The notes under the pieces: generated by a model
Told to the model about the DNA's origin: nothing
What the model saw: the letters and a program-made list of their open reading frames with translations, nothing else
Databases searched by the model: none
Shown: positions 6,878-13,775 of the stretch, piece after piece
How the letters are laid out: every line of letters starts with the position of its first letter
Position numbering within the stretch: the stretch's first letter is position 1
Program-made: the position numbers and the translations under genes
Assembly (NCBI GenBank): GCA_016200785.1
Contig: JACQED010000030.1
Span: 1 to 17,145, forward strand
Source: Chloroflexota bacterium
Lineage (GTDB): Bacteria > Chloroflexota > Anaerolineae > Anaerolineales > JACQED01
Reading direction: 5' to 3'
DNA: 17,145 nt

Positions 6878-7627
6878 TCAGGTTCCTCTTCGCCAACGCG
6901 AGACGAACATGCGCAGACGGACGCGAGCTCGGGCGGCCGCGCCGTGCGCCGCCATCATCCGCCGGGCTTGCGCCAATACGTCGTCAGGCAGGCCAATGTA
7001 GTCTCTCCAATCCTCGTCAACGTAGGTCTTCATTTCGTCGGGTGTGTCCCAGTAGTACGCCAAGTCGAATGCGCCGGCGCTTTCGCGGATGAACCATCCC
7101 GCGCTCTCGGCCTGAGCCAGGGCGGCTTCGGAGGCCGCGTCGTCGGCAATCTGCGCCGGCAAATCCTGCACCTGGCCGGCGGCGAACGTCTCAGCCCCAG
7201 CCATCACTTCTACCGGCCAGTGGCTGGCGACCGGGCGCAGGTCGATCAAGAGGCCGCCGGGAATCAGCGCACGCCGAATTTCCTTCAGGGCATGCACCAT
7301 GCCCTCGTGCTGGATTCATCAAAGCGACCAGGCAAAAATCGCGCGGTCGAAAGTCCCGCGTGGAAAAGGGAGGGCTTCTGACCTGGCAAGCGCGAAGGTC
7401 ACGATCGGGCGCAGGCCCGCCGGGCATTCACGCGAGGCGAGCCGCACTCGTTCAATGTCAGGCTCGATGCCCGTGACGCGCCGGGCGGCGGCGGCATAGC
7501 GCCATGTCAGCCGGCCTGCGCCGCACCCGATCTCCAGCACCCGCGCGCCGGCCAGCGCGCCGAACTCGTGAAGATAGGCTGTCTCGATTCCTTCAGGGTC
7601 GCGTTGCATGGACACAAGTTTACTCAT
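6878..7627 (-). pseudogene. Class I SAM methyltransferase interrupted by two adjacent in-frame TGA codons
   Basis: Two open pieces in the same frame form one methyltransferase of about 249 codons. The first (codons 1-102) has the SAM motif VLEIGCGAGRL at 30-40 and ends FDRAIFAWSL; the second resumes IQHEGMVHALKEIRR and RALIPGGLLIDLRPV, exactly the next part of the fold. Between them are TGA TGA (7321-7316). The reading frame is unchanged, so no indel is involved. TGA ends other genes here, for example the DUF711, GGDEF and cyclase genes, so it is not a sense codon in general. The simplest reading is a gene broken by nonsense changes. A seven-pair hairpin begins 10 bases after the second TGA (see findings), so read-through as selenocysteine deserves a test. 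The start at 7627 is uncertain; 7609 and 7645 are alternatives, none with a clear ribosome site. Confidence 0.7.
7287..7305 (-). promoter_or_regulatory. Strong hairpin downstream of the TGA-TGA pair (SECIS-like position)
   Basis: On the minus strand AGGGCAT and ATGCCCT form a perfect seven-base-pair stem with a five-base loop GGTGC. The stem begins 10 bases after the second TGA and 13 after the first. Bacterial selenocysteine elements are stem-loops at roughly this distance with G in the first loop positions. The same bases encode EGMVHAL, so the palindrome may be chance. Confidence 0.3.
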
Positions 7628-7651
7628 GCGGCGCGAAATGGTCAATCACGG

Positions 7652-7657
7652 TAGAAT
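7652..7657 (+). promoter_or_regulatory. Possible -10 box of the cyclase gene
   Basis: TAGAAT lies 22 bases before the ATG at 7680, giving a very short leader that contains AAAGGA. No -35 match is seen. On the other strand TATTCT (7658-7653) overlaps it and could serve the methyltransferase gene. Confidence 0.35.
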
Positions 7658-7679
7658 AGCGCTGCCAAAGGACTTCGCC

Positions 7680-10600
7680 ATGAACTGCCCACACTGCGGA
7701 CACGACAACCCAATCAACCAAAAATTCTGCGGCAACTGCGGCAAGCCGCTGCCCTCAACCCCAACCCCTCTCCCTGGGGGAGCGGGGAGAGGGGGAAGGG
7801 CCGGCGAGCGCAAACTCGTTACTGTGCTGTTCGCCGACGTCGTCGGCTCGACGGCGATGGCCGAGCAGATCGATCCCGAAGAGGTCACCGAGATCATGAA
7901 CGGCGCATTCGCGTTTATGAACGCGGCGGTGTCGAAATACGGCGGCACGGTGGCGCGGCTGATGGGCGACGCGATCCTCGCCTTCTTCGGCGCTCCGGCG
8001 GCGCACGAGGACGACGCCGAACGAGCCGTGCGGGCCGGACTCGACATGCAGGCCTCGGCCAAAGAATACGCGCGCGCCATCCGACAGAAACACCGACTCG
8101 ACTTTCAAGTCCGCGTCGGGATCAACACCGGCCTGGCTGTGCTCGACTTCGTCGGCGACCAGATCAAGACCGAGTATACGGCGATGGGCGACGCGACGAA
8201 CGTCGCCGCCAGAATGCAAAGCGCAGCAGAACCGGGCACAGTGCTGATCAGCGCCGACACACACCGGCTGGTCAAAGCCGTGTTCGACTTCACCCCGCGC
8301 GGCGCAATTGAAGTCAAGGGCAAGTCCGCGCCGATAGAGGCGTTTCAAGTCCTCGCGGCGAAGGAGACGCCGGGGACAGCGCGCGGGCTGGAGGGATTGG
8401 ACTCGCCGCTCGTCGGCCGCGACGCAGAATTCAACTCAGTGCGCGACACAATGGAAGCTCTGCGCACCGGGCAGGGTGCGTTCGTCGCCGTCGTCGGCGA
8501 AGCGGGATTGGGCAAGTCGCGCTTGATGGCGGAGGCGCGAAAATTCTCCGACTCCAAATTTCAAAGTGCAAACGTCCAATGGCTCGAGGGCCGTTCGGTT
8601 TCGTACGGGCAATCCGTCAGTTACTATCCGTGGCGGCAGATCATTCGGCAGTCTATCGGCGCGCGCGAGGGTGAGACATCGGCGGCGGTGCGTGAGAAAT
8701 TGAATTTCACCTGCGAGTGCTGTACCCTGCCGGGCGGCGACCGGCCGTTTCTCGAAGCGCTGCTCGCGGTCGAGAGCGACGAAAGCCTGAAGACGGTGCG
8801 GGGTTACGAAGGCGACGCGCTGATCCGAAGAATGACCGAGGCGACGCGCGGCTATGTTTGCGGGATAGCGCAGGAAGCGCCGACCGTTCTCGTGTTCGAC
8901 GACGTTCATTGGGCCGACAGCGCATCGCTCGATCTGCTCTTGAACATCTGCGACGTGGTCGAGCGCTACCCTCTGCTCGTCGTCTGCCTCCTCCGCCCCG
9001 ACAAGGACGCCGCGAGTTGGCCGTTCGTCGAAGGCGTCCGGGCCAAGTTGGCGGCACGCTACAATGAGATCGCGCTTGAGCCGCTGCCGGAGGACAAAGC
9101 GCGCGAACTGCTGGGGAACTTGCTGCACGTCGAAGATTTGCCCGAGGGGGTGCGCGATCTGATCTTGGAAAAGTCGGAGGGCAATCCGTTCTTTGTCGAG
9201 GAGGTGATCCGGTCGCTGATCGATTCGGGGCACATCGTCCGCCAGAATTCGCATTGGCGCGCGACCGGCGAGATCGCGAACGTGGCGATCCCGAACACGT
9301 TGGCCGGCGTGCTGAGCGCGCGCGTTGACCGCCTGCCCGACGAGGCCAAGCGCGTGGCGCAGATGGCGTCGGTCATCGGTCGAATCTTCGCCTACCGCGT
9401 TCTAAAGATCATCTGCGAGACCGCCCCGGCCGGCGAGCGCATCGAGGCCCTCGATCCGCCATTGAGCACGCTGGCGCGGGCTGAGATCGTGCGCGAACGG
9501 ACGCGCGAGCCGGAACTCGAGCACGTTTTCAAGCACGCGTTGACACAGGAGGCCGCGTACAACTCACTGCTCATCAAGCGGCGCAAAGAATTCCATCGCC
9601 GCGTCGGCGCGGTTCTCGAAAACCTGCACGCCGAGCGACTGGACGAGTTCGCGCCGGCGCTGGCGCATCACTTTTGGATCGCCGACGAGGCGACGCGCGC
9701 CGCCGATTATTCGATGCGCGCCGGCGCGAGCGCGATGAAAGTGTACGCCCTGCGCGAAGCGATGGGGCATTACGGGCGGGCGATTGAGGCGTGGGACAAA
9801 TCACCCGACTCGCCGCCGAAAGAACTCTTCGATGCGATCCTCGGCTGGGCCGAGGCGTCGTTCAGGCTCCGGCCATACCCCGAACTACTGGAACGGCTGG
9901 CCCGCGCCGAAAAGATCGCGCGCGAACTGAACGACAAGCCGCGCCTCGCCCGCGCGCTGTACTGGTCGGGCCGGGTGCACATGGCCAGAGGCCACGCTAC
10001 TCGTTCTATCCCCATCCTGGCCGAGTGTTTCGCCCTCGCCGACGAGTTGGGCGACGAAAGGCTCACCGTCATCCCGACTTTTTTCATGGGTCACAGCAAG
10101 ATGGAGGAAGATCCGCGCGGCGCGATTAGTCTGTTCGATCGCGCGGCTGAACTGGCGCGCAAGCACAACGACCGCGACATCGAAGCCGAAGCCCTCAGCA
10201 CGAAGGGCATGGTTCACGCCCGGCTGGGCGAATTCGCGCAGGCGCGGGAGGCGATGAGGCGCTCACTTGAGTTGGCTCAAGGCCCGGTGTCGCCCTTGAC
10301 TGCCTCGGACGTGGACTTGTTCGCGGGATGGTCGTGCCTCGACATGGGCGACGTTCAGCGGGCGCTGGAATACGGGCAGAGCGGCGTGGATAAAGCCACT
10401 GCGTCGGACAACATGGATTGCGTTTGCTACGGCTATGCCTGCCTCGGCTTCGGCAATCTGCAGGCGCAGAAACTGCCGGAGGCCGTGAAGGCGTTCGAAG
10501 AATCGATCAAACGCTCCAGATATTCGGGAGCGGCGCGAATTGAAAATCTCGGGGCGGCGGGCCTTGCCATTGCAGAGTATTACGCCGGACGTGCTGGCGC

Positions 10601-10889
10601 GATCGAGGACTTGGAGAAAGTTATCGCCGACGCTCAGACCATCGGCAATCTGCTCGGGGCGGCAATAGCCTCGCAGGCGCTCGGCGATATTCACATCCGG
10701 CTGGGCGAGTTGGATCGTGCGGAGACTCATCTCAACTCCGCCGCCGACTATTATCGTCGCACGGCAATGCGCCCGTACTACGCGCGCGCGTTGAGTTCGA
10801 TGGCGGAGTTGTACGAAAAGCAGGGCCGGAGCGCCGAGGCCGAGGCCGCGCGTTCCGGGGCCGAGGCTCTTAAGAAAGAATTGGCGTGA
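7680..10889 (+). CDS. Zinc ribbon - class III nucleotide cyclase - AAA ATPase - TPR signalling protein
   Basis: The protein has 1069 residues from the ATG at 7680, chosen because it starts the zinc ribbon directly (C3-x2-C6 and C17-x2-C20) and follows AAAGGA; an upstream in-frame ATG at 7608 adds only an unlikely tail. The class III cyclase domain spans about 45-225: metal aspartates D53 (in FADVVGST) and D97 (in MGDAIL), transition-state N174 and R178 in GDATNVAAR. The purine-selecting positions read R93 and T167 by alignment with the usual Lys and Asp, so ATP versus GTP preference is uncertain. An ATPase domain follows: GRDAEF at 246-251, Walker A GEAGLGKS (273-280), Walker B VLVFDDVHWAD (403-413). 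From about 650 to the end are helical repeats of TPR type. Such proteins are common in actinobacteria and Chloroflexota; their stimulus is unknown. The linker after the ribbon is coded by a palindromic repeat. It is cytoplasmic, without membrane helices. Confidence 0.92.
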   Translation: MNCPHCGHDNPINQKFCGNCGKPLPSTPTPLPGGAGRGGRAGERKLVTVLFADVVGSTAMAEQIDPEEVTEIMNGAFAFMNAAVSKYGGTVARLMGDAILAFFGAPAAHEDDAERAVRAGLDMQASAKEYARAIRQKHRLDFQVRVGINTGLAVLDFVGDQIKTEYTAMGDATNVAARMQSAAEPGTVLISADTHRLVKAVFDFTPRGAIEVKGKSAPIEAFQVLAAKETPGTARGLEGLDSPLVGRDAEFNSVRDTMEALRTGQGAFVAVVGEAGLGKSRLMAEARKFSDSKFQSANVQWLEGRSVSYGQSVSYYPWRQIIRQSIGAREGETSAAVREKLNFTCECCTLPGGDRPFLEALLAVESDESLKTVRGYEGDALIRRMTEATRGYVCGIAQEAPTVLVFDDVHWADSASLDLLLNICDVVERYPLLVVCLLRPDKDAASWPFVEGVRAKLAARYNEIALEPLPEDKARELLGNLLHVEDLPEGVRDLILEKSEGNPFFVEEVIRSLIDSGHIVRQNSHWRATGEIANVAIPNTLAGVLSARVDRLPDEAKRVAQMASVIGRIFAYRVLKIICETAPAGERIEALDPPLSTLARAEIVRERTREPELEHVFKHALTQEAAYNSLLIKRRKEFHRRVGAVLENLHAERLDEFAPALAHHFWIADEATRAADYSMRAGASAMKVYALREAMGHYGRAIEAWDKSPDSPPKELFDAILGWAEASFRLRPYPELLERLARAEKIARELNDKPRLARALYWSGRVHMARGHATRSIPILAECFALADELGDERLTVIPTFFMGHSKMEEDPRGAISLFDRAAELARKHNDRDIEAEALSTKGMVHARLGEFAQAREAMRRSLELAQGPVSPLTASDVDLFAGWSCLDMGDVQRALEYGQSGVDKATASDNMDCVCYGYACLGFGNLQAQKLPEAVKAFEESIKRSRYSGAARIENLGAAGLAIAEYYAGRAGAIEDLEKVIADAQTIGNLLGAAIASQALGDIHIRLGELDRAETHLNSAADYYRRTAMRPYYARALSSMAELYEKQGRSAEAEAARSGAEALKKELA
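7755..7800. repeat. GC-rich palindromic repeat coding the ribbon-cyclase linker
   Basis: CCCCTCTCCC at 7765-7774 and GGGAGAGGGG at 7785-7794 form a perfect ten-pair inverted repeat around a ten-base loop. It codes residues 26-41, rich in Pro, Gly and Arg and unlike the flanking domains. CTCTCCC/GGGAGAG palindromes of this kind are, from memory, frequent intergenic repeats in Chloroflexota and other bacteria; here it is in frame. Confidence 0.6.
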
Positions 10890-10950
10890 GGAGCCGCCAC
10901 GATTCTCACTCATTTGAAAAATTGGCTCAAGCAGATTTGGTGGGAATCTC

Positions 10951-10995
10951 ACGCAAAGCCGCCAAGAAAGATTTTTTCTCCTTTGCGTCTTTGCG
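10951..10995. repeat. 8-base iterated array (CGCAAAG/CTTTGCG) palindrome between convergent genes
   Basis: CGCAAAGC and CGCCAAGA at 10952-10967 face CTTTGCGT and CTTTGCG at 10981-10995, so the two arms pair as a hairpin. ATTTTTT sits in the loop. It lies between the ends of the cyclase gene and the Rieske gene and may end both transcripts, but the T-run is not after the stem on either strand. Confidence 0.65.
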
Positions 10996-11008
10996 CTAAA
11001 TTCCCTCG

Positions 11009-12778
11009 CTATTCCTCAAACACCTTTTCGCCTCGGTGCAGCCGCCACGCGATTCGATAAGTTTGCCCCTCGGCGCGGACCGTGGGCGAGTGCGCCGCGA
11101 GGTAACGCGCCGCCGCGATGAGGACACTTGTTCCTTCGCGCGTGCCCTTTAGCAGGTCGTACTGCCGAAACGCGGCTTCGACGGTTTGGATCGTGTGGAA
11201 GTCGCGATCTTCTCGCAAGAGGAGTTTTCCCAGCATCGCCAGGATGCGCGCAGGATCGCCGCCCGCGCCGAAGCAGCGGGCGACGAGCGCAGCGGCTTCG
11301 TTGACCATTTGCTGCCGGTCGAGCAGCGCCGGGAACCCTGCCAGGAGCGCATCCGGGGCCGCGCCGTTTCCATCAGGTTCGGGCAGGCGCGCGGCGGGGA
11401 TATTGAGAAAGCGGTCGAGGTACACACTCATCGCCGCGTCGAACACGCCGCGCAAAAGCTCGGCCCGCCCGTCACGCCCGGTCGAGGGGGATGCGCTCAC
11501 GCGGCGGACGGCTTGATGCACGGCGTTGGCGAAGGTGAATGTGTGGAGCGCGGTATCCCAGTCAGTAAATTCATTGGACGTGTGGAACCGGGCAATGCGC
11601 AGTGCGGCGGCGTGCGCCACCGCCCCGGCCAACTCTTCTTCGGTCGCCCCGTCGCGCAGCGAGTCGAGCAACGTATCGCAAATCACGCCCGGATCGTCGG
11701 CAAACAGAATCGGGGTCAACGCCTCGCGCCCGGCCCATCGGCCCCGCTTCGCTCCCCCGGCCTCCAGCGCAGCGGGCATCGCCTCGAATGCCGCCTCCAG
11801 CAATTCGACGAGATCAATCGGACTGCGCCACGCATTCGACTCTTCCTGGCGCGAAGCATTCACATATCCTGCCGCCAAGCTTGCGAGAACGAGCTCGGCG
11901 CGCGACCAGCCGGCGAGGTCGAGGGCCTCCAGCGCTTTGTTGGTGAAGTCGGCAACGTGGCCGATTTGGATGTAGCGATGATCGGTGGCGGCGGCGAACA
12001 GCATCTCGGTCATCTGCCGACCCTCCGCGCCGGCGCGCACGGCGGTGACGATGCACCGCTCGGCCCCCTCGCCGTCGCGCACTTCGACGAATTGGCGGAA
12101 CCAACGCTTGAGCGTGGCGAAGTCCGGCGCTGAACCGGGCAAGGGATCGAGCGGAAAGCGCGGGGGCGAGTCGAAAGTGTCCGCCGCGACTGCGCTGAGG
12201 CCGTGATACAACGCGAGCGGGCGATCTTCGGCGTCAAGATGAGGCAACAGATTAGCGAAGCAGGTGAGCATCGTCAATCCCTGCCCCCAACCCGCCCGGC
12301 GATAACGCGCGCCGAAGTCGAGGCCGGCGGCGAACGACGGCGGGGCGTCGCGCCCATTGGCGTCAGTGTCATTCAGCGCAATCACCGCTTTGGCGATGAC
12401 CAGCGGGATGAGTTGCTCGAGGCCGTCGTTCAGTTTCTTGAGATGATGCGCGCGCGGGTCGCGCCGGGCCGAGAGGTCTACCCAGATTTCGCCGCCGCGC
12501 ATCTCGGTCGGGAAGACCGGCACGTCGTCGGCGAAGAGGTCGAACGTCCCGCCAGTGGCGAGGTCGAAGCGCGCGTGATGCCAGTGGCAGACGAGAATGC
12601 CGTCGCGCACCGTGCCCCGGTCGAGCGGGAAGCCCATGTGCGGACAGCGGTTGTCCACCGCGTAGACTTGGTCCTGATGTTGAAACAGCGCGAGTGTGCG
12701 CCCGTCCACTTGCGCGACGTGACAGCCCGTCTTCTGCACATCGGCCAGCGATGCGGCACGCACGTAGTTGGATGACAT
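11009..12778 (-). CDS. Rieske [2Fe-2S] protein with long helical C-terminal region
   Basis: The protein has 589 residues; the ATG at 12778 follows the strong site AAGGAGGAGG. Residues about 5-102 are a ferredoxin-type Rieske domain with both ligand boxes intact: C45-P-H47 in CPHMGFPLDRG and C64-H-W-H67 in CHWHHARFD, expected to bind a 2Fe-2S cluster and carry electrons. The remaining 480 residues are predicted helical, without membrane segments, and hold scattered histidines: H180, H192, H267, H274, H399, and H412 and H421 in LHTFTFANAVH. It is not the alpha subunit of a ring-hydroxylating oxygenase: the usual mononuclear iron motif D/E-x2-H-x4-H is not evident. A distant questin-oxidase-like relation came to mind, but I cannot support it. 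A plausible role is an oxidoreductase whose cluster feeds electrons to the helical part. It is monocistronic. Confidence 0.85.
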   Translation of the reverse strand: MSSNYVRAASLADVQKTGCHVAQVDGRTLALFQHQDQVYAVDNRCPHMGFPLDRGTVRDGILVCHWHHARFDLATGGTFDLFADDVPVFPTEMRGGEIWVDLSARRDPRAHHLKKLNDGLEQLIPLVIAKAVIALNDTDANGRDAPPSFAAGLDFGARYRRAGWGQGLTMLTCFANLLPHLDAEDRPLALYHGLSAVAADTFDSPPRFPLDPLPGSAPDFATLKRWFRQFVEVRDGEGAERCIVTAVRAGAEGRQMTEMLFAAATDHRYIQIGHVADFTNKALEALDLAGWSRAELVLASLAAGYVNASRQEESNAWRSPIDLVELLEAAFEAMPAALEAGGAKRGRWAGREALTPILFADDPGVICDTLLDSLRDGATEEELAGAVAHAAALRIARFHTSNEFTDWDTALHTFTFANAVHQAVRRVSASPSTGRDGRAELLRGVFDAAMSVYLDRFLNIPAARLPEPDGNGAAPDALLAGFPALLDRQQMVNEAAALVARCFGAGGDPARILAMLGKLLLREDRDFHTIQTVEAAFRQYDLLKGTREGTSVLIAAARYLAAHSPTVRAEGQTYRIAWRLHRGEKVFEE

Positions 12779-12803
12779 TGGGACCTCCTCCTTGGGTGGT
12801 TGA

Positions 12804-12811
12804 ATTATAAT
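12804..12811. promoter_or_regulatory. Palindromic -10 box usable on both strands
   Basis: ATTATAAT is its own reverse complement and gives TATAAT on the minus strand (12809-12804) for the Rieske gene, with a 20-base leader containing AAGGAGGAGG, and TATAAT on the plus strand (12806-12811). On the plus strand it overlaps the first ATG of the thioesterase remnant. No -35 match is clear on either side. Confidence 0.4.
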
Positions 12812-12965
12812 GCCGCCGAGAGGAAATTACGCCGCGCACCGTGTGCGCCGAGCATCCGACAGCGAAACGATGGTCCGCGCGCAGACGCGCTGGGTGTGGG
12901 TGGATACGAGGACGGGCAGGCCGATGGAGATACCGGAAGATTTTCTGGCTGACTTTGAGGGGTAG
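12810..12965 (+). pseudogene. C-terminal remnant of an acyl-CoA thioesterase gene
   Basis: A 51-codon frame ends RWVWVDTRTGRPMEIP followed by a short acidic tail. This is the usual last strand and tail of hot-dog-fold acyl-CoA thioesterases of the FadM/YbgC/4-hydroxybenzoyl-CoA type, where a WVxVD...GRPxxIP ending is typical. The catalytic N-terminal two thirds are absent, and the first dozen codons look like non-coding sequence, so this is the 3' stump left by a deletion or rearrangement. The join lies near the Rieske gene promoter, which suggests that the Rieske gene was brought next to it. It is too short to be an active enzyme; expression as a small peptide cannot be excluded. Confidence 0.6.
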
Positions 12966-12982
12966 AGGCTATGGTAGTAGGC

Positions 12983-13011
12983 TTGCCACCCGGCCATTCA
13001 CGGCATATACT
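12983..13011 (+). promoter_or_regulatory. Strong promoter of the HEPN/MNT pair, probably leaderless
   Basis: TTGCCA (12983-12988), a 17-base spacer and TATACT (13006-13011) match a housekeeping sigma promoter well. The transcript would start six or seven bases later, at or next to the A of the ATG at 13018. No ribosome binding site precedes that ATG. Confidence 0.6.
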
Positions 13012-13017
13012 TGTTGC

Positions 13018-13410
13018 ATGAGTGAAGAGCAAACGTTACGCGGCTACATGGCTTCGGCGAAACGGACGCTGGCCACGGCCCGAAAGACGCTCGTAGAGGG
13101 CGATGATTTCGTGACGGTGATCAACCGTTCTTATTATGCCATCTTTTACGCCGCTAACGGGCTGTTGCAGACGGAGAAACTGCAAAGCAGTAAACATTCG
13201 GGCGTTCTGGCATTATTCCGCGAGCATTTCGTGAAGACCGGGAAGATCGAAACCGAATTCAGCAAGATTTACGGAAAGGCCTTTGACTCGCGAATGGAGA
13301 GCGACTACGATGTGGAAGAATGGCCGGACAAAGCGTTGGCCGAGCAGATACTGACAGGGGCCGAGAAATTCGTGGCCCGCGTCGAGCAAGAGTTGAGCAG
13401 CCAAACGTGA
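13018..13410 (+). CDS. HEPN domain protein (UPF0332-like), likely toxin of a HEPN/MNT pair
   Basis: The 130-residue helical protein matches the COG1895/UPF0332 type of HEPN: the segment RSYYAIFYAANGLL at 37-50, KHSG at 59-62 and FVKTGK at 71-76 are hallmarks. Partner proteins of this type form toxin-antitoxin modules in which HEPN is an RNase and the nucleotidyltransferase blocks it. The classical HEPN motif R-x4-6-H is not present at the expected helix; the site reads R92-M-E-S-D96-Y97, as in many members of this branch, so RNase activity is unproven. The ATG at 13018 is chosen from homology to the usual length and the promoter placement; an upstream in-frame ATG at 12841 runs through the thioesterase remnant in another frame. 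It overlaps the MNT gene by four bases, typical of these pairs. Confidence 0.88.
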   Translation: MSEEQTLRGYMASAKRTLATARKTLVEGDDFVTVINRSYYAIFYAANGLLQTEKLQSSKHSGVLALFREHFVKTGKIETEFSKIYGKAFDSRMESDYDVEEWPDKALAEQILTGAEKFVARVEQELSSQT

Positions 13411-13775
13411 AAAGTTATTTTGACGTGCGAACAACTGCGGTTCAGCGTCAAGCAGCCCTTGAGTTTGCGCGACAGGTGCGCGAAGCCAAGGGCGATCGCA
13501 TTCTGAGAACGATTCTGATCGGCTCTGTAGCCAGAGGCGATTTCGGCCCGGACTCGGATATTGATATTCTCGTCGTGGCCGAGGGTGTGGACAGCGATTT
13601 CAAGTGCGATATGTGGGACATCGGCGCGGATGTATCTTTAGCCCGCAACGTCATTCTCAATGTCCACATCTACTCGCGCGCCCGCTGGGACAAAATGCAG
13701 AAAGAAGAAACTGTTTTCTGGCAGAACGCTCAACGAGATGGGATCGACATCGCGCCTGAGCCAATCCCCGCCTAG
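13407..13775 (+). CDS. Minimal nucleotidyltransferase (MNT), likely antitoxin of the HEPN protein
   Basis: A 122-residue pol-beta-fold nucleotidyltransferase starting with GTG, whose TG is shared with the TGA stop of the HEPN gene (four-base overlap). The active site loop GSVARGDFGPDSDID at 39-53 has the Gly-Ser and the two metal aspartates D51 and D53. The third acidic residue, usually in a later strand (VDV type), seems replaced: the strand reads ILNVHIYS at 83-90. In characterised HepT/MntA systems the MNT protein neutralises HEPN by adding AMP to it; with only two acidic residues visible here, catalysis may be weakened and the antitoxin could act by binding. The stop codon shares CTAG with the stop of the convergent gene. 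Confidence 0.88.
   Translation: MKSYFDVRTTAVQRQAALEFARQVREAKGDRILRTILIGSVARGDFGPDSDIDILVVAEGVDSDFKCDMWDIGADVSLARNVILNVHIYSRARWDKMQKEETVFWQNAQRDGIDIAPEPIPA

Noticed and set aside
6878..7627. Frameshift as the cause of the split methyltransferase
   Set aside because: Both halves are in the same frame and join without missing or extra bases; only the two TGA codons interrupt them.
12841..13017. Extended N-terminus for the HEPN protein from the ATG at 12841
   Set aside because: The extra residues are the thioesterase remnant read in the wrong frame; family length and the promoter at 12983-13011 favour 13018.
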